Source: Aeribacillus composti (GTDB lineage Bacteria; Bacillota; Bacilli; Bacillales; Aeribacillaceae). From it: a stretch of DNA of 64,000 nt. The notes beneath the pieces are model-generated. The model worked only from the letters and a program-made list of their open reading frames with translations. It ran no database searches and had not been told where the DNA came from. Both the position numbers and the translations under genes were made by a program. Every line of letters begins with the position of its first letter. The first letter of the stretch is position 1. The stretch spans positions 62,001 through 126,000 of the forward strand of contig NZ_VISS01000004.1 of the NCBI RefSeq assembly GCF_007827555.1, read 5' to 3'. Below, piece after piece: positions 55,273-64,000 of this stretch.

Positions 55273-56052
55273 ATGGTCGCTCATGAAATTGAATACAAAC
55301 TTCATGGAGACGATATGCAATTTGTCGAAATTGAACTTGATCCTGGCGAAAGCGCCATAGCAGAAGCCGGCGCCATGATGATGATGGACGATGGTATTGA
55401 AATGGAAACAGTATTTGGTGACGGAAGTAATCAATCAAAAGGTTTATTAGGTAAACTTGTTGGCGCAGGGAAGCGTTTGATTACTGGAGAAAGCTTATTT
55501 ATGACAGTGTTTACAAATCATCAGATGGAAAAAAAACATGTTTCCTTTGCCGCTCCGTATCCCGGAAAAATTATTCCGCTTGATTTAAAGGAATTCGGCG
55601 GGAAGGTCATTTGTCAAAAGGATTCATTTCTTTGCGCTGCAAAAGGGGTTTCCGTCGGAGTTGAATTTCAACGGAAATTAGGGACAGGATTTTTCGGCGG
55701 TGAAGGGTTTATTATGCAGAAGCTTGAGGGAGATGGATTAGCTTTTCTTCATGCAGGCGGAACGATTATCCAGAAGGATTTGCTCCCAGGAGAAAAACTT
55801 AAAATTGATACAGGCTGTTTAGTAGCAATGACAAAAGATGTTGATTACAATATCGAATTTGTCGGCAAAGTGAAAACGGCATTCTTTGGCGGCGAAGGTC
55901 TGTTTTTCGCAACCGTACGTGGACCGGGTTCTGTTTGGGTGCAATCATTGCCCTTCAGCCGTTTAGCTGACAGAGTTTTGGCCGCGCAAAGTGGAGGCAA
56001 AGATGAAGGCAGCATTTTAGGCGGAATTGGGGATTTGTTTGATGGAGATTGA
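55273..56052 (+). CDS. AIM24/TIGR00266 family protein
   Basis: A 259-residue beta-rich protein of the TIGR00266 family. Landmarks: [47 protein letters not shown]-like [19 protein letters not shown], and a repeated [12 protein letters not shown]. It probably forms a trimeric barrel; the biological role is unknown. GGGGTGAAACT precedes ATG 55273. A terminator follows. Confidence 0.88.
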   Translation: MVAHEIEYKLHGDDMQFVEIELDPGESAIAEAGAMMMMDDGIEMETVFGDGSNQSKGLLGKLVGAGKRLITGESLFMTVFTNHQMEKKHVSFAAPYPGKIIPLDLKEFGGKVICQKDSFLCAAKGVSVGVEFQRKLGTGFFGGEGFIMQKLEGDGLAFLHAGGTIIQKDLLPGEKLKIDTGCLVAMTKDVDYNIEFVGKVKTAFFGGEGLFFATVRGPGSVWVQSLPFSRLADRVLAAQSGGKDEGSILGGIGDLFDGD

Positions 56053-56067
56053 TTATTTGCAATGACA

Positions 56068-56101
56068 AGAGGAAGCGGCGCATACGATTCCTCTTTTTTT
56101 T
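56068..56101 (+). terminator. Terminator of the AIM24-family gene
   Basis: AGAGGAA and TTCCTCT form a stem with a long T run, 16 bases after the stop. Confidence 0.82.
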
Positions 56102-56215
56102 AATGAAAAAGGCCATAATAAAAACCTTTGTGAAAAAAATAAAATAGTAGTATAATATTTAAATATTAAAATTAATTGAAAATTAAAAAAGGAATTAAAA
56201 GCGGGGGGATTTATT

Positions 56216-57892
56216 TTGGCGCAATTACGCAGCAACATGATCAAGAAAGGGTTTGACCGTGCACCGCATCGAAGCTTGTTGCGCGCAGCTGGTGTAAAAG
56301 AAGAAGATTTTGATAAACCGTTTATTGCGGTTGTTAATTCATATGTGGACATTATTCCAGGCCATGTTCACTTACAAGAATTTGGAAAGCTTGTAAAAGA
56401 AGCGATTCGCGAAGCTGGCGGCGTGCCATTTGAATTTAATACGATCGGTGTCGATGACGGAATTGCAATGGGGCATATCGGCATGCGCTATTCACTGCCA
56501 AGCCGAGAAATTATTGCTGATTCTGTTGAAACAGTCGTCAATGCACACTGGTTTGACGGCATGGTCTGCATTCCGAACTGCGACAAAATTACGCCTGGTA
56601 TGTTGATGGCAGCTATGAGGATTAACATTCCGACGATTTTTGTCAGCGGAGGACCGATGGCTGCCGGAAGAACAAGCGACGGCCGGAAAATTTCCCTATC
56701 TTCAGTTTTTGAAGGAGTAGGAGCTTATCAATCAGGAAAAATAGATGAAAACGGATTAAAAGAACTTGAAATGTACGGCTGTCCGACTTGCGGATCTTGT
56801 TCAGGCATGTTTACAGCAAACTCAATGAACTGTTTGTCTGAAGCATTAGGTTTGGCCCTGCCTGGGAACGGAACGATTTTAGCTGTTTCGCCTGAACGGA
56901 AAGAACTTGTCAAACAAACGGCAAAACAATTAATGAAATTGATCGAAATGGATTTAAAACCTCGTGATATTGTGACGGAAAAAGCAATTGATAACGCATT
57001 TGCTTTAGATATGGCGTTAGGCGGTTCGACCAACACGGTCTTGCATACTTTAGCCCTTGCCAATGAAGCAGGCGTTGATTATCCGCTTGAACGGATCAAT
57101 GAAGTGGCGGAAAGAGTGCCTCATTTAGCAAAGCTTGCGCCGGCATCTGATGTTCATATTGAAGATTTACATGCAGCTGGAGGAGTTTCCGCCGTATTAA
57201 ATGAGTTGACGAAAAAAGAAGGAACTCTTCATTTAGACTGCATGACGGTAACAGGAAAAACGCTCGGTGAAAATATTGCCGGATGCGAAGTAAAAGATTA
57301 CAACGTTATTCGCCCAATTGATAATCCGTTTTCTGAAAAAGGCGGACTTGCCGTATTATTTGGAAGCCTAGCTCCAGATGGCGCTATCATTAAAACAGGC
57401 GGCGTTCAAGGAGGAATCACTCATTTTGACGGCCCTGCCGTAATTTTTGATTCTCAAGAGGAAGCGCTTGAAGGAATTGCGAAAGGAAAAGTAAAAGAAG
57501 GGGATGTTGTCATCATTCGCTACGAAGGTCCTAAAGGAGGCCCGGGAATGCCTGAAATGCTTGCGCCGACATCACAAATTGTTGGGATGGGTCTTGGACC
57601 GAAAGTTGCTCTCATCACGGATGGACGTTTCTCCGGTGCATCCCGCGGTTTATCGATTGGCCACGTATCACCTGAAGCTGCGGAAGGCGGACCGATTGCC
57701 TTTGTAAAAGAAGGAGACCGTATTGTGATCGATATTGAAAAACGGACGATTGATGTGCATGTTAAAGAAGAGGAATGGAACAAACGAAAAGCGGAATGGA
57801 AAGGCTTTGAGCCAAAAGTGAAAACCGGTTACTTAGCTCGCTATTCCAAACTGGTTACATCTGCTAGCACAGGCGGCATTATGAAAATTTGA
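56216..57892 (+). CDS. ilvD: Dihydroxy-acid dehydratase IlvD
   Basis: A 558-residue iron-sulfur dehydratase of valine, isoleucine and leucine synthesis. Cluster cysteines lie in [12 protein letters not shown] and [20 protein letters not shown]. The Mg-site region ([20 protein letters not shown]) and the C-terminal [20 protein letters not shown] are typical. The start is TTG 56216, behind AAGCGGGGGGA. No other ilv or leu genes are adjacent, and no T-box leader is seen. Confidence 0.95.
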   Translation: MAQLRSNMIKKGFDRAPHRSLLRAAGVKEEDFDKPFIAVVNSYVDIIPGHVHLQEFGKLVKEAIREAGGVPFEFNTIGVDDGIAMGHIGMRYSLPSREIIADSVETVVNAHWFDGMVCIPNCDKITPGMLMAAMRINIPTIFVSGGPMAAGRTSDGRKISLSSVFEGVGAYQSGKIDENGLKELEMYGCPTCGSCSGMFTANSMNCLSEALGLALPGNGTILAVSPERKELVKQTAKQLMKLIEMDLKPRDIVTEKAIDNAFALDMALGGSTNTVLHTLALANEAGVDYPLERINEVAERVPHLAKLAPASDVHIEDLHAAGGVSAVLNELTKKEGTLHLDCMTVTGKTLGENIAGCEVKDYNVIRPIDNPFSEKGGLAVLFGSLAPDGAIIKTGGVQGGITHFDGPAVIFDSQEEALEGIAKGKVKEGDVVIIRYEGPKGGPGMPEMLAPTSQIVGMGLGPKVALITDGRFSGASRGLSIGHVSPEAAEGGPIAFVKEGDRIVIDIEKRTIDVHVKEEEWNKRKAEWKGFEPKVKTGYLARYSKLVTSASTGGIMKI

Positions 57893-57974
57893 CGTCACTA
57901 ACCGCCCCCTTTTTCAAAAAATTAAAAATTGGACAGATTTTCCTATATTATTCATAGCTGCACATATTTCTAGA

Positions 57975-58005
57975 AAGACGCGACTGCCGCGTCTTGCTAG
58001 CATTT
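57975..58005 (+). terminator. Hairpin after ilvD, possible terminator
   Basis: AAGACGCG and CGCGTCTT form an eight-pair stem, followed after a short gap by ATTTTT. Confidence 0.55.
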
Positions 58006-58188
58006 TTCAGATGATCTCACTTGATTTGGCGAATTTTTCTGATCCAATACTGCTGGAAAGATGAGGGGAAGCAACATACAGAAAGTGTGAAACAAAGATC
58101 TGCTCATCTCGTTTTGACGCATATAAAACAGAGAAAGGATTCAGAAGAAGCACGAGAACGGATTGTTTTTTTCATTATGAAATTATGA

Positions 58189-58223
58189 AAGCCCATTTTT
58201 TAATGATTTCAAATGGGCTTTTT
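58189..58223 (+). terminator. Second hairpin with T tail
   Basis: AAGCCCATTT and AAATGGGCTT form a ten-pair stem with a T tail. It lies just before a MITE-like element. The gene it served is not clear. Confidence 0.65.
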
Positions 58224-58237
58224 CATGTTTTAAAGTT

Positions 58238-58356
58238 GAAGGGGGCTGTCCAGAAAGTCAAATCGCCATTGAAAACAACACCGATATATCAACGTTTCTA
58301 AAACATTAATGGGGGCGTCAATAAGCCGTAAAAACGACTTATCAGACACCCCCTTC
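58238..58356. repeat. MITE-like element, copy B
   Basis: It begins GAAGGGGGCTGTCCAGAAAG and ends CAGACACCCCCTTC. Its reverse complement aligns along its length with 24076-24198. It lies in the opposite orientation to copy A and between the ilvD downstream hairpins and the 3' end of the symporter gene. Short and non-coding. Confidence 0.78.
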
Positions 58357-58373
58357 ATCTATTTTTCAAGCGC

Positions 58374-59912
58374 TTACATTTCGGCTTCTTTATATCCAGT
58401 ATTGGCTTTAAACGTCACTTCAGCATATTTTTTCTCATCCCGCTTGGCGGAAACAAGCGTACCAATCAAACCACCGATAAAACCTGCTGGTACTGATATG
58501 AGCGCTGGGTTTGTCAGCGGGAAAATAGGATCGCCGACAAAAAAGGCTTTTCCAGCTTCAGGATGAATGACATTTGGGCTGATTGACACTAATACAATCG
58601 CTGTAATTAAACCAGCCAGCATGGCAGTGACCGCTCCGGCAGTGTTAAATTTTTTCCAATAAATCGTATAAACAATGACGGGCAAATTAGCGCTTGCTGC
58701 TACACAAAACGCAAGAGACACAAGAAATGCAACATTTAATGATTGAGCGCCAAGGGCTAGCAGGATTGAAAATGCGGCAACGCCTACAGAAGCCCATCTT
58801 GCAGCTAACACTTGCTGTCTTTCCGTAGCTTTTCCTTTTTTAATGATCTGTCCATAAATGTCGTGCGCGAATGCGGACGCACCAGACAAAACTAAACCTG
58901 CAACAACAGCTAATATTGTTGCAAAAGCTACTGCAGAAACAAAGGACATTAAGAAATCTCCTCCAAGTGCTTTCGCAAGCAGCGGCGCCGCCATATTTCC
59001 AGCAGGATTTTCGGCTATAATCGTTTCTGAACCGACAAATTTGGCTGCACCGAATCCTAAGAAGATTGTCATGACATAAAAGATTCCGACAACCCAAGTT
59101 GCATTAACTACTGACGCACGTGCAGTTTGTGCATCTTTAACGGTAAAAAAGCGCATTAATATGTGAGGAAGCCCTGCCGTTCCCAACACTAAGGCAAGCA
59201 TCATTGAAAGTAAATCGAGCGGATTTTTAAATACAATTCCTGAATGTAAATAGTTTTCACCGTGTGGAGTCGCTTGTGACATCTCGTTAAACATGCCAAC
59301 GATATTAAAGTTAAATTTCAATAAAACAAGGAATGAAATAATGACCGTTCCTGCCATAAGCAATACAGCCTTTATGATTTGCACCCAGCTAGTTGCAGTC
59401 ATTCCACCAAATAATACGTAAATGGTCATCATGACTCCAACGATCAATACGGCGATCCAATACTCAATCCCCAATAACAATTTAATGAGTGCACCTGCAC
59501 CAACAAGCTGTGCGATCATATAAAATATAACAATTGTGATGGAACTAAGAGCAGCTGTTGCACGGACTTTTCTTTCACTGAATCTTGAGTTGATCATATC
59601 TGCGAGTGTATATTTTCCTAAATTTCTGAGAGGCTCTGCAACGATGAATAGAACGAAGAGATATGCGGTTAAATAGCCGATGCTGTAGTAGAAACCATCA
59701 AATCCATTCAATGCGATGGCGCCTGCGATACCAAGAAATGATGCGGCTGATAAATAGTCTCCAGCTATCGCAAGTCCATTTTGCCACCCAGTCAAGCCTC
59801 CGCCGGCTGTATAAAATTCGTTTGCGGTTTTTGTTCTTTTTGCAGCCCAATACGTGATATATAACGTGACTAAAAGGATGATTAAAAACAGAATAAATGC
59901 TGGTACACTCAT
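58374..59912 (-). CDS. actP: Sodium:solute symporter, acetate permease type (ActP/YwcA)
   Basis: A 512-residue, 13-helix SSS-family transporter, probably for acetate or another short monocarboxylate. Landmarks: FYTAGGGLTGWQNGLAIAGD, YLSAASFLGIAGAIALNGFD, LVLGTAGLPHILMRFFTVKD. The small DUF485 gene upstream (20 bases) is its usual partner. GGGGGCTGCAC precedes the ATG on the minus strand. Confidence 0.9.
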   Translation of the reverse strand: MSVPAFILFLIILLVTLYITYWAAKRTKTANEFYTAGGGLTGWQNGLAIAGDYLSAASFLGIAGAIALNGFDGFYYSIGYLTAYLFVLFIVAEPLRNLGKYTLADMINSRFSERKVRATAALSSITIVIFYMIAQLVGAGALIKLLLGIEYWIAVLIVGVMMTIYVLFGGMTATSWVQIIKAVLLMAGTVIISFLVLLKFNFNIVGMFNEMSQATPHGENYLHSGIVFKNPLDLLSMMLALVLGTAGLPHILMRFFTVKDAQTARASVVNATWVVGIFYVMTIFLGFGAAKFVGSETIIAENPAGNMAAPLLAKALGGDFLMSFVSAVAFATILAVVAGLVLSGASAFAHDIYGQIIKKGKATERQQVLAARWASVGVAAFSILLALGAQSLNVAFLVSLAFCVAASANLPVIVYTIYWKKFNTAGAVTAMLAGLITAIVLVSISPNVIHPEAGKAFFVGDPIFPLTNPALISVPAGFIGGLIGTLVSAKRDEKKYAEVTFKANTGYKEAEM

Positions 59913-59932
59913 GAAAGTGCAGCCCCCTTATT

Positions 59933-60265
59933 TTATTTTATATTTTCTTCAATAATTTCTTCCGCCAATTGGTCAAATGTTTCCGCTTTTTTTACATACA
60001 TCGTAGCGAACACCCAAACCATGACAAAAAGACCAAGCGAATAGAGCCACGTCCATGTAATCCATCCGATTGCTTTATGCTCCAAGATGGATGTATAACC
60101 CGTGAGAATCGGCAATAAAAAGTAAGTGATGAGAAAAACGATTATAATGGGTACAATAAAATTCCGCTTTTTTTGAATCAACTGTTGAAATTTGCTCGTT
60201 GCAACAATTTTCTCATAATCGAGAATGCGCTCCCCCTGTTCTTTCTCCTTTCCGAATGTTTCCAT
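59933..60265 (-). CDS. DUF485 membrane protein, partner of the acetate-type symporter
   Basis: A 110-residue protein with two helices (FIVPIIIVFLITYFLLPILT, TWLYSLGLFVMVWVFATMYV) and polar ends; typical DUF485 (YwcB/YjcH-like). In many bacteria such genes precede actP. AAAGGGGATGGTAC lies upstream of the ATG. A catabolite-responsive element candidate lies about 90 bases upstream. Confidence 0.88.
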   Translation of the reverse strand: METFGKEKEQGERILDYEKIVATSKFQQLIQKKRNFIVPIIIVFLITYFLLPILTGYTSILEHKAIGWITWTWLYSLGLFVMVWVFATMYVKKAETFDQLAEEIIEENIK

Positions 60266-60351
60266 TGTACCATCCCCTTTCTTTGGTAATATTCGTAATT
60301 TTTTGTCAATTACAATAATAAGTTATGCTAAAAAAATAGTCAATCATTTTT

Positions 60352-60365
60352 GTAAAACGTTTTCA
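60352..60365 (-). promoter_or_regulatory. Candidate catabolite-responsive element (cre) for the actP operon
   Basis: The minus strand reads TGAAAACGTTTTAC, matching 12 of 14 positions of the cre consensus TGWAARCGYTWNCW, including the whole core. Its position upstream of the DUF485-actP operon fits CcpA repression of acetate uptake by glucose. Confidence 0.45.
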
Positions 60366-60494
60366 AAATTTCGTTTGTAACATTTTGGAAGTGAGAGGCT
60401 GCATTGACACACAAAATGGAATCGTTTACACAAATGCGTTTGGATGTCCGGAAATCAGGAAGCTGAATGAATGCATAATCAGTGATGGCCATTC

Positions 60495-60532
60495 AAAAAA
60501 ACAGTAAAATCTATTGTAAGATTTTACTGTTT
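60495..60532 (-). terminator. Terminator of msrA
   Basis: ACAGTAAAATCT and AGATTTTACTGT form a 12-pair stem; the T run lies on the minus strand, downstream of msrA. Confidence 0.88.
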
Positions 60533-60541
60533 CAATCATTT

Positions 60542-61069
60542 TTATTTCCAATGCTTTCGCAAAAATTCATCCCGTCCGGAAATTTCCCGATCTTTTTTGT
60601 ATGCTTCTGGATTTTTTTGATAAAAATTTTGATGATATTCTTCTGCTGAGTAAAATGGCGCAGCCGGTAAAATTTTGGTTACGATCGGTTTATTGAATTT
60701 TCCGCTTTTGGCTAAGGCGAGTTTAGATTGTTCTGCCAGCGTTTTTTGCTCATTTGAATGATAGAAAATGGCTGTCCTGTACTGACTGCCTCTGTCGTGG
60801 AATTGTCCGCCGTCATCGGTCGGATCGATTTGCTGCCAATAAATTTCAAGGAGCTTATCATATGGGAACACCGTTGGGTCAAATTCGATTTGTACCGCTT
60901 CATAATGCCCAGTTGTCCCTGTTTTGACCTGTTCATAAGTAGGATTTTCAACATGCCCGCCCGTATAACCAGAAATGACTTTCTCAATGCCGTCCCACTG
61001 GTCAAAAGGTTTTACCATGCACCAAAAACAGCCTCCGGCGAATGTTGCTTTCTCTAGCTTCTTCTCCAA
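60542..61069 (-). CDS. msrA: Peptide methionine sulfoxide reductase MsrA, single-domain
   Basis: A 175-residue MsrA with the catalytic [20 protein letters not shown] and the family segments [16 protein letters not shown] and [20 protein letters not shown]. It repairs methionine-S-sulfoxide in proteins. It is clearly similar to the MsrA half of msrAB at 3.3 kb but lacks the MsrB domain. CAGGAG precedes TTG 61069; GTG 61078 lies within that site. Confidence 0.93.
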   Translation of the reverse strand: MEKKLEKATFAGGCFWCMVKPFDQWDGIEKVISGYTGGHVENPTYEQVKTGTTGHYEAVQIEFDPTVFPYDKLLEIYWQQIDPTDDGGQFHDRGSQYRTAIFYHSNEQKTLAEQSKLALAKSGKFNKPIVTKILPAAPFYSAEEYHQNFYQKNPEAYKKDREISGRDEFLRKHWK

Positions 61070-61123
61070 TTTCTTCACTCCTGGTCCAGTTAGAATGAGT
61101 TAAAGTTTAATAATATCATAAAG

Positions 61124-61444
61124 TTAATGGCAAATCCCGAGATTAAACAGTAAAATTTTAAATTGCCCAGCGATAATAGCTATCCATAAAATGGAGGCTA
61201 TAGAATAGATCGTGGTTCGTTTTCTAAAATTTTTATATTTCAAGATAAAAAATGCCGCTACTGATACGATGGAAAAGAAAACAGTTAAACCTAACATTCC
61301 GACAAATGGAGTAGACCAATAATAATTGTTAAAAATCGGGATGATGATTGTTGGTGTGTAAAACTTTGACAGCGAATAGATGCCAAACAGCCATGAGATA
61401 ATCATGAAAACAAAGATGGAAACAGTTGTCAATTTAATTGCCAA
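61124..61444 (-). CDS. Three-helix membrane protein, unknown function
   Basis: A 106-residue protein with three hydrophobic segments (VSIFVFMIISWLFGIYSL, GMLGLTVFFSIVSVAAFFIL, IYSIASILWIAIIAGQFKIL). AAAGGAGATACC precedes TTG 61444. The family is not recognised. It precedes msrA by about 55 bases on the same strand and may share its transcript. Confidence 0.6.
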   Translation of the reverse strand: MAIKLTTVSIFVFMIISWLFGIYSLSKFYTPTIIIPIFNNYYWSTPFVGMLGLTVFFSIVSVAAFFILKYKNFRKRTTIYSIASILWIAIIAGQFKILLFNLGICH

Positions 61445-61996
61445 AGGTATCTCCTTTCTGACTTTTATTCCGATCTGTTTAATTGTATTTTATGTATGCT
61501 GCACGTTGTTGTCAATTGATTAAGTTTATAAATGATATAATAAATGAGTGAGCTATCTAAAAGCGACTAAATTGAAGAAATGTAAAAATCTGTAGCCGAA
61601 AAAAGGCAATACAAAAAAATTAATTCGCTTCCGTTTAGGCGAGTAGAGTGGATCTTTTTATATCAGGCTGCGTGTCTTCTGAGCTAACAGTCAATCTTTT
61701 TCAAGGGGGACTCTTTTTTCGATTTAGGGGAGGGGAAGGTTGCAAGCTTCCAGCTTTGCAGCCAGATTGAACTAGTAGCTCGAACACAAGATGGTGAAAC
61801 CAACCTTTTAAGCAGCCGAAGCTAAAAGGAGGGAAAAAGCTTGCATAAAAGATCTTTAGACGGTTTCTGCGTTCAACGAAAAAAGTCTATCTTTAAATGA
61901 AAATTTTCAATATTGTGGGGCTGACCCTGTTATTTCCAACGGAAGTAATCGAAAACAAGAGCAGGATTTTAAAAAACGATAAGAGGAGGAATCGAC
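61445..61996. other. Intergenic region before the SDR gene, with a possible tiny ORF
   Basis: About 550 bases. TTG 61841 follows a perfect AAAGGAGGG at good spacing but opens only 19 codons (MHKRSLDGFCVQRKKSIFK), ending at 61900. A hairpin GGTTGCAAGC/GCTTTGCAGCC lies at 61738-61764. Together they could form a leader for the SDR gene, but the evidence is weak. Confidence 0.35.
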
Positions 61997-62731
61997 ATGG
62001 TCTTTGCAGGAAAAACAGTCATTATAACCGGCGGTGCACAAGGGATCGGGAAAGCGATCGTTTCCGCCTATGCAAAAGAAGGAGCAACAGTTGTGATAGC
62101 GGATGTGAATGAACAAAAAGGAAAGGAAACAGCTGAGGAATATGGAGCGACGTTTATCAAAACGGATGTCAAAAATCATAAGGACGTCATCAAATTAATA
62201 GAAACGGTCAAACATACAACGGGAAGAATCGATATTGTGATTAACAATGCAGGTGTTTCAAGATTTAAATCTCTTTATGAGCTAACGGTTGAAGAATGGG
62301 ATGACATATTACAAACAAATCTTCGCAGCGTATTTTTATTTGCAAAGGAATCTGCAAAATATATGCGAGAAAATGAAAGGGGAGGTTCGATCATTAATAT
62401 TGCTTCAACAAGAGCGTTCATGTCTGAAAAAGATTCGGAAGCGTACGCTGCGTCTAAAGGCGGCATCGTTGCTTTAACACACGCTTTAGCTATTTCATTG
62501 GGGGAAGACAAAATCAGAGTCAATTGTATAAGCCCCGGCTGGATTGAAACGAACAACTATGAACTGCTTACTGAGCGCGATCATCTACAGCATCCTGCAA
62601 AGCGAGTCGGAAAACCGGATGATATTGCCAGAGCGTGTTTGTTTTTAACTCATCCCGACAACGATTTTATTACGGGAGAAAATATTATTATTGACGGCGG
62701 CATGACGAAAAAAATGATATATGAAGAATAA
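61997..62731 (+). CDS. Short-chain dehydrogenase/reductase
   Basis: A 244-residue classical SDR. The cofactor motif TGGAQGIGKA lies at residues 11-20, NNAGVS at about 85, the catalytic serine in NIASTRAF and the YAASK catalytic Tyr-Lys pair at about 150. NCISPGWIET follows. The Asp at the end of the second beta strand (IADVNE) favours NAD(H). The substrate is unknown. AAGAGGAGGAATCGAC precedes the ATG. Confidence 0.9.
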   Translation: MVFAGKTVIITGGAQGIGKAIVSAYAKEGATVVIADVNEQKGKETAEEYGATFIKTDVKNHKDVIKLIETVKHTTGRIDIVINNAGVSRFKSLYELTVEEWDDILQTNLRSVFLFAKESAKYMRENERGGSIINIASTRAFMSEKDSEAYAASKGGIVALTHALAISLGEDKIRVNCISPGWIETNNYELLTERDHLQHPAKRVGKPDDIARACLFLTHPDNDFITGENIIIDGGMTKKMIYEE

Positions 62732-62878
62732 ATCTTGATAAAAGGTAAGGAAGCAAGAGAGCCCCATTCGTTCAAAAAAAGCTCTCAGCAGGACGTGGTC
62801 GTAAATCCTTCACCGAGCGGCACTTTGCTTATTCGAAGGCTGCGTCAATGTAAGATGAAAGAAAAAGGTGATTCTTGG

Positions 62879-64000
62879 ATGAAACAGACGGATTACTCAG
62901 AAGGAAATATTTTAAAGCAGCTCATCACTTTTTCCTCGCCTATTTTATTAACGAACTTGCTTCAAGTTTCTTATCAAATAATTGACAGTTTATGGGTTGG
63001 AAACTTGCTGGGGGCTCGTGCATTAGGGGTGGTGTCTCTCTCTGGAACTGTCATTTTCACAATTCTTTCTTTCATAATCGGGATCAACCAAGCAACATTA
63101 ACGATTTTGTCCCAATTAAAAGGAAAACGCGATGAACAAGGGTTGAAACGGTATGTGAATGCCTTTGTTGTCACGCTGTTTATATTATCGATTTTGCTTG
63201 GAGTTTTTGGATTTATTTTTGCCGAACGGATTTTATTTTTGCTTGGAACACCTGACAGTTTAGTTGCAGATGCATCCTTATACTTGCGAATTAATTTTCT
63301 TGGAATTATTTTCTTATTCGGCTACAATTTTGTGGCGACATTGATGCGTGCGCTTGGAGAAAGCAAAGCCCCGGTTTATTTTGTTGTTTTGGCTGTTCTT
63401 TTAAATGCCGCTTTAGATCCATTATTTATTTCTGGATTTCAATTCGGCATAGCCGGAGCGGCTTATGCAACAGTGATTTCCCAAGGGATCGCCTTTTTAT
63501 TCGGAATATATTTGGCGATTCATTACAAATTAGTTCCTTTTACATGGCCGCGTATGCCGAAAAAAGAAGAAGTTTCTCTTATTTTAAAAATCGGGGTTCC
63601 GTCCGGCATGCAAATGATGGTCATTTCCGCTGGAGTGACGGCGATCATGAGCGTTGTAGCTAGTTTTGGCGAAGACGCGCTGGCCGGATTCGGCGCTGCT
63701 CAGAGGCTCGATAATATTATCTTGCTTCCCGCAATGGCCCTCGGAACTGCTGTCAACAGCTTGGCAGGCATAAACATTGGTGCAAATCGATGGGATCGAG
63801 TTTATAAAATTGCTCAATATGGATTGATGTATAATTTAGCTATTATGGTTTTGATATCATTGCTAATTCTCTTTTTCGCCCGTTTTGGTGTGGAATTATT
63901 TATCCAGGAGGAAGAAGCGGTGCAATTTGGTGTGAATTATTTAAAAATCGTCGCTTTCTTCTATCCGTTTCTTGGCATCAATTTTGTGTTAAACGGTGTT
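62879..64000 (+). CDS. MATE-family efflux transporter, cut by the window end
   Basis: The first 374 residues are present, and the frame is open to the last base. It begins MKQTDYSEGNILKQLITFSS and LLTNLLQVSYQIIDSLWVGN, a typical MATE start, with about ten helices visible; later segments include GESKAPVYFVVLAVLLNAAL and GAAQRLDNIILLPAMALGTA. It resembles the MepA/YpnP branch. GAAAAAGGTGATT precedes the ATG. Probable sodium- or proton-driven export of drugs or cationic compounds. Confidence 0.88.
   Translation, partial: MKQTDYSEGNILKQLITFSSPILLTNLLQVSYQIIDSLWVGNLLGARALGVVSLSGTVIFTILSFIIGINQATLTILSQLKGKRDEQGLKRYVNAFVVTLFILSILLGVFGFIFAERILFLLGTPDSLVADASLYLRINFLGIIFLFGYNFVATLMRALGESKAPVYFVVLAVLLNAALDPLFISGFQFGIAGAAYATVISQGIAFLFGIYLAIHYKLVPFTWPRMPKKEEVSLILKIGVPSGMQMMVISAGVTAIMSVVASFGEDALAGFGAAQRLDNIILLPAMALGTAVNSLAGINIGANRWDRVYKIAQYGLMYNLAIMVLISLLILFFARFGVELFIQEEEAVQFGVNYLKIVAFFYPFLGINFVLNGV

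Noticed and set aside
56053-56215. T-box leader upstream of ilvD
   Set aside because: The gap is too short and lacks the conserved T-box sequence and specifier stem; only the preceding gene's terminator is visible.
1-64000. CRISPR arrays, tRNA and rRNA genes
   Set aside because: No regularly spaced direct repeats, no tRNA cloverleaf with a T-loop signature and no rRNA-like sequence was noticed on either strand; a dedicated scan was not possible.

Overview
The window is chromosomal DNA from a low-GC, endospore-forming Bacillaceae, probably a thermotolerant Bacillus relative. Sporulation genes support this: cotJABC, yunB, spo0M, a spoVA-type operon, yhcN-like and YjcZ-like genes. So do bacillithiol synthesis (bshB2) and long gene runs that match the B. 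subtilis yod/yoj/odh chromosome segment. A gene for the replication terminator protein Rtp (43.6 kb) suggests that the segment lies close to the replication terminus. Species cannot be fixed from sequence alone. No rRNA, tRNA or CRISPR array was seen.

Layout. 0-6 kb: an RNA m5C methyltransferase (minus), a Bmr/NorA-type efflux pump, fused msrAB, and corA behind a strongly structured leader. 6-16 kb: bioB with a BirA-type operator, yozE, yodN, a three-gene operon (His/Tyr-rich peptide, Hanks-type kinase, Spo0M), then yodM, yodL, deoD, yodJ and ctpA. 16-20 kb: an Hsp20-like protein, rarD, yojF-bshB2 and a LysM/NlpC-P60 wall hydrolase. 20-24 kb: promoter, lysine riboswitch and terminator, then an internally deleted group IIC intron directly behind the terminator, then lysP. 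24-34 kb: yojN-yojO (MoxR/VWA pair), odhA-odhB, a DUF6501 gene, a bifunctional NAD(P)HX repair enzyme and a superoxide dismutase.

34-43 kb is patchier: a MITE-like element, decayed genes, an aldehyde dehydrogenase, cotJABC, a truncated IS110-family element, and an unassigned four-gene ABC export locus on the minus strand that includes a 37-residue membrane peptide. 43-47 kb: rtp, an ABC-class ATPase, a GC-rich inverted-repeat element and an MFS transporter. 47.7-53 kb: yunB and a spoVA2-type operon (DUF1657, YhcN-like lipoprotein, SpoVAC, SpoVAD, SpoVAEb, DUF1657, DUF421) followed by a thioredoxin-reductase-like enzyme. 53-64 kb: a frameshifted EamA transporter, an AIM24-family protein, ilvD, an acetate-type symporter with its DUF485 partner, a second msrA, an SDR enzyme and a MATE pump cut by the window end.

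Main themes are spore formation and germination, redox repair (two MsrA domains, SOD, bacillithiol, NAD(P)HX repair), central carbon metabolism (OdhAB) and several RNA-level controls. The most notable observation is the group IIC intron remnant between a lysine riboswitch terminator and lysP. At least two related short elements with inverted ends (24.1 and 58.2 kb), and perhaps a third (34.5 kb), mark mobile activity.
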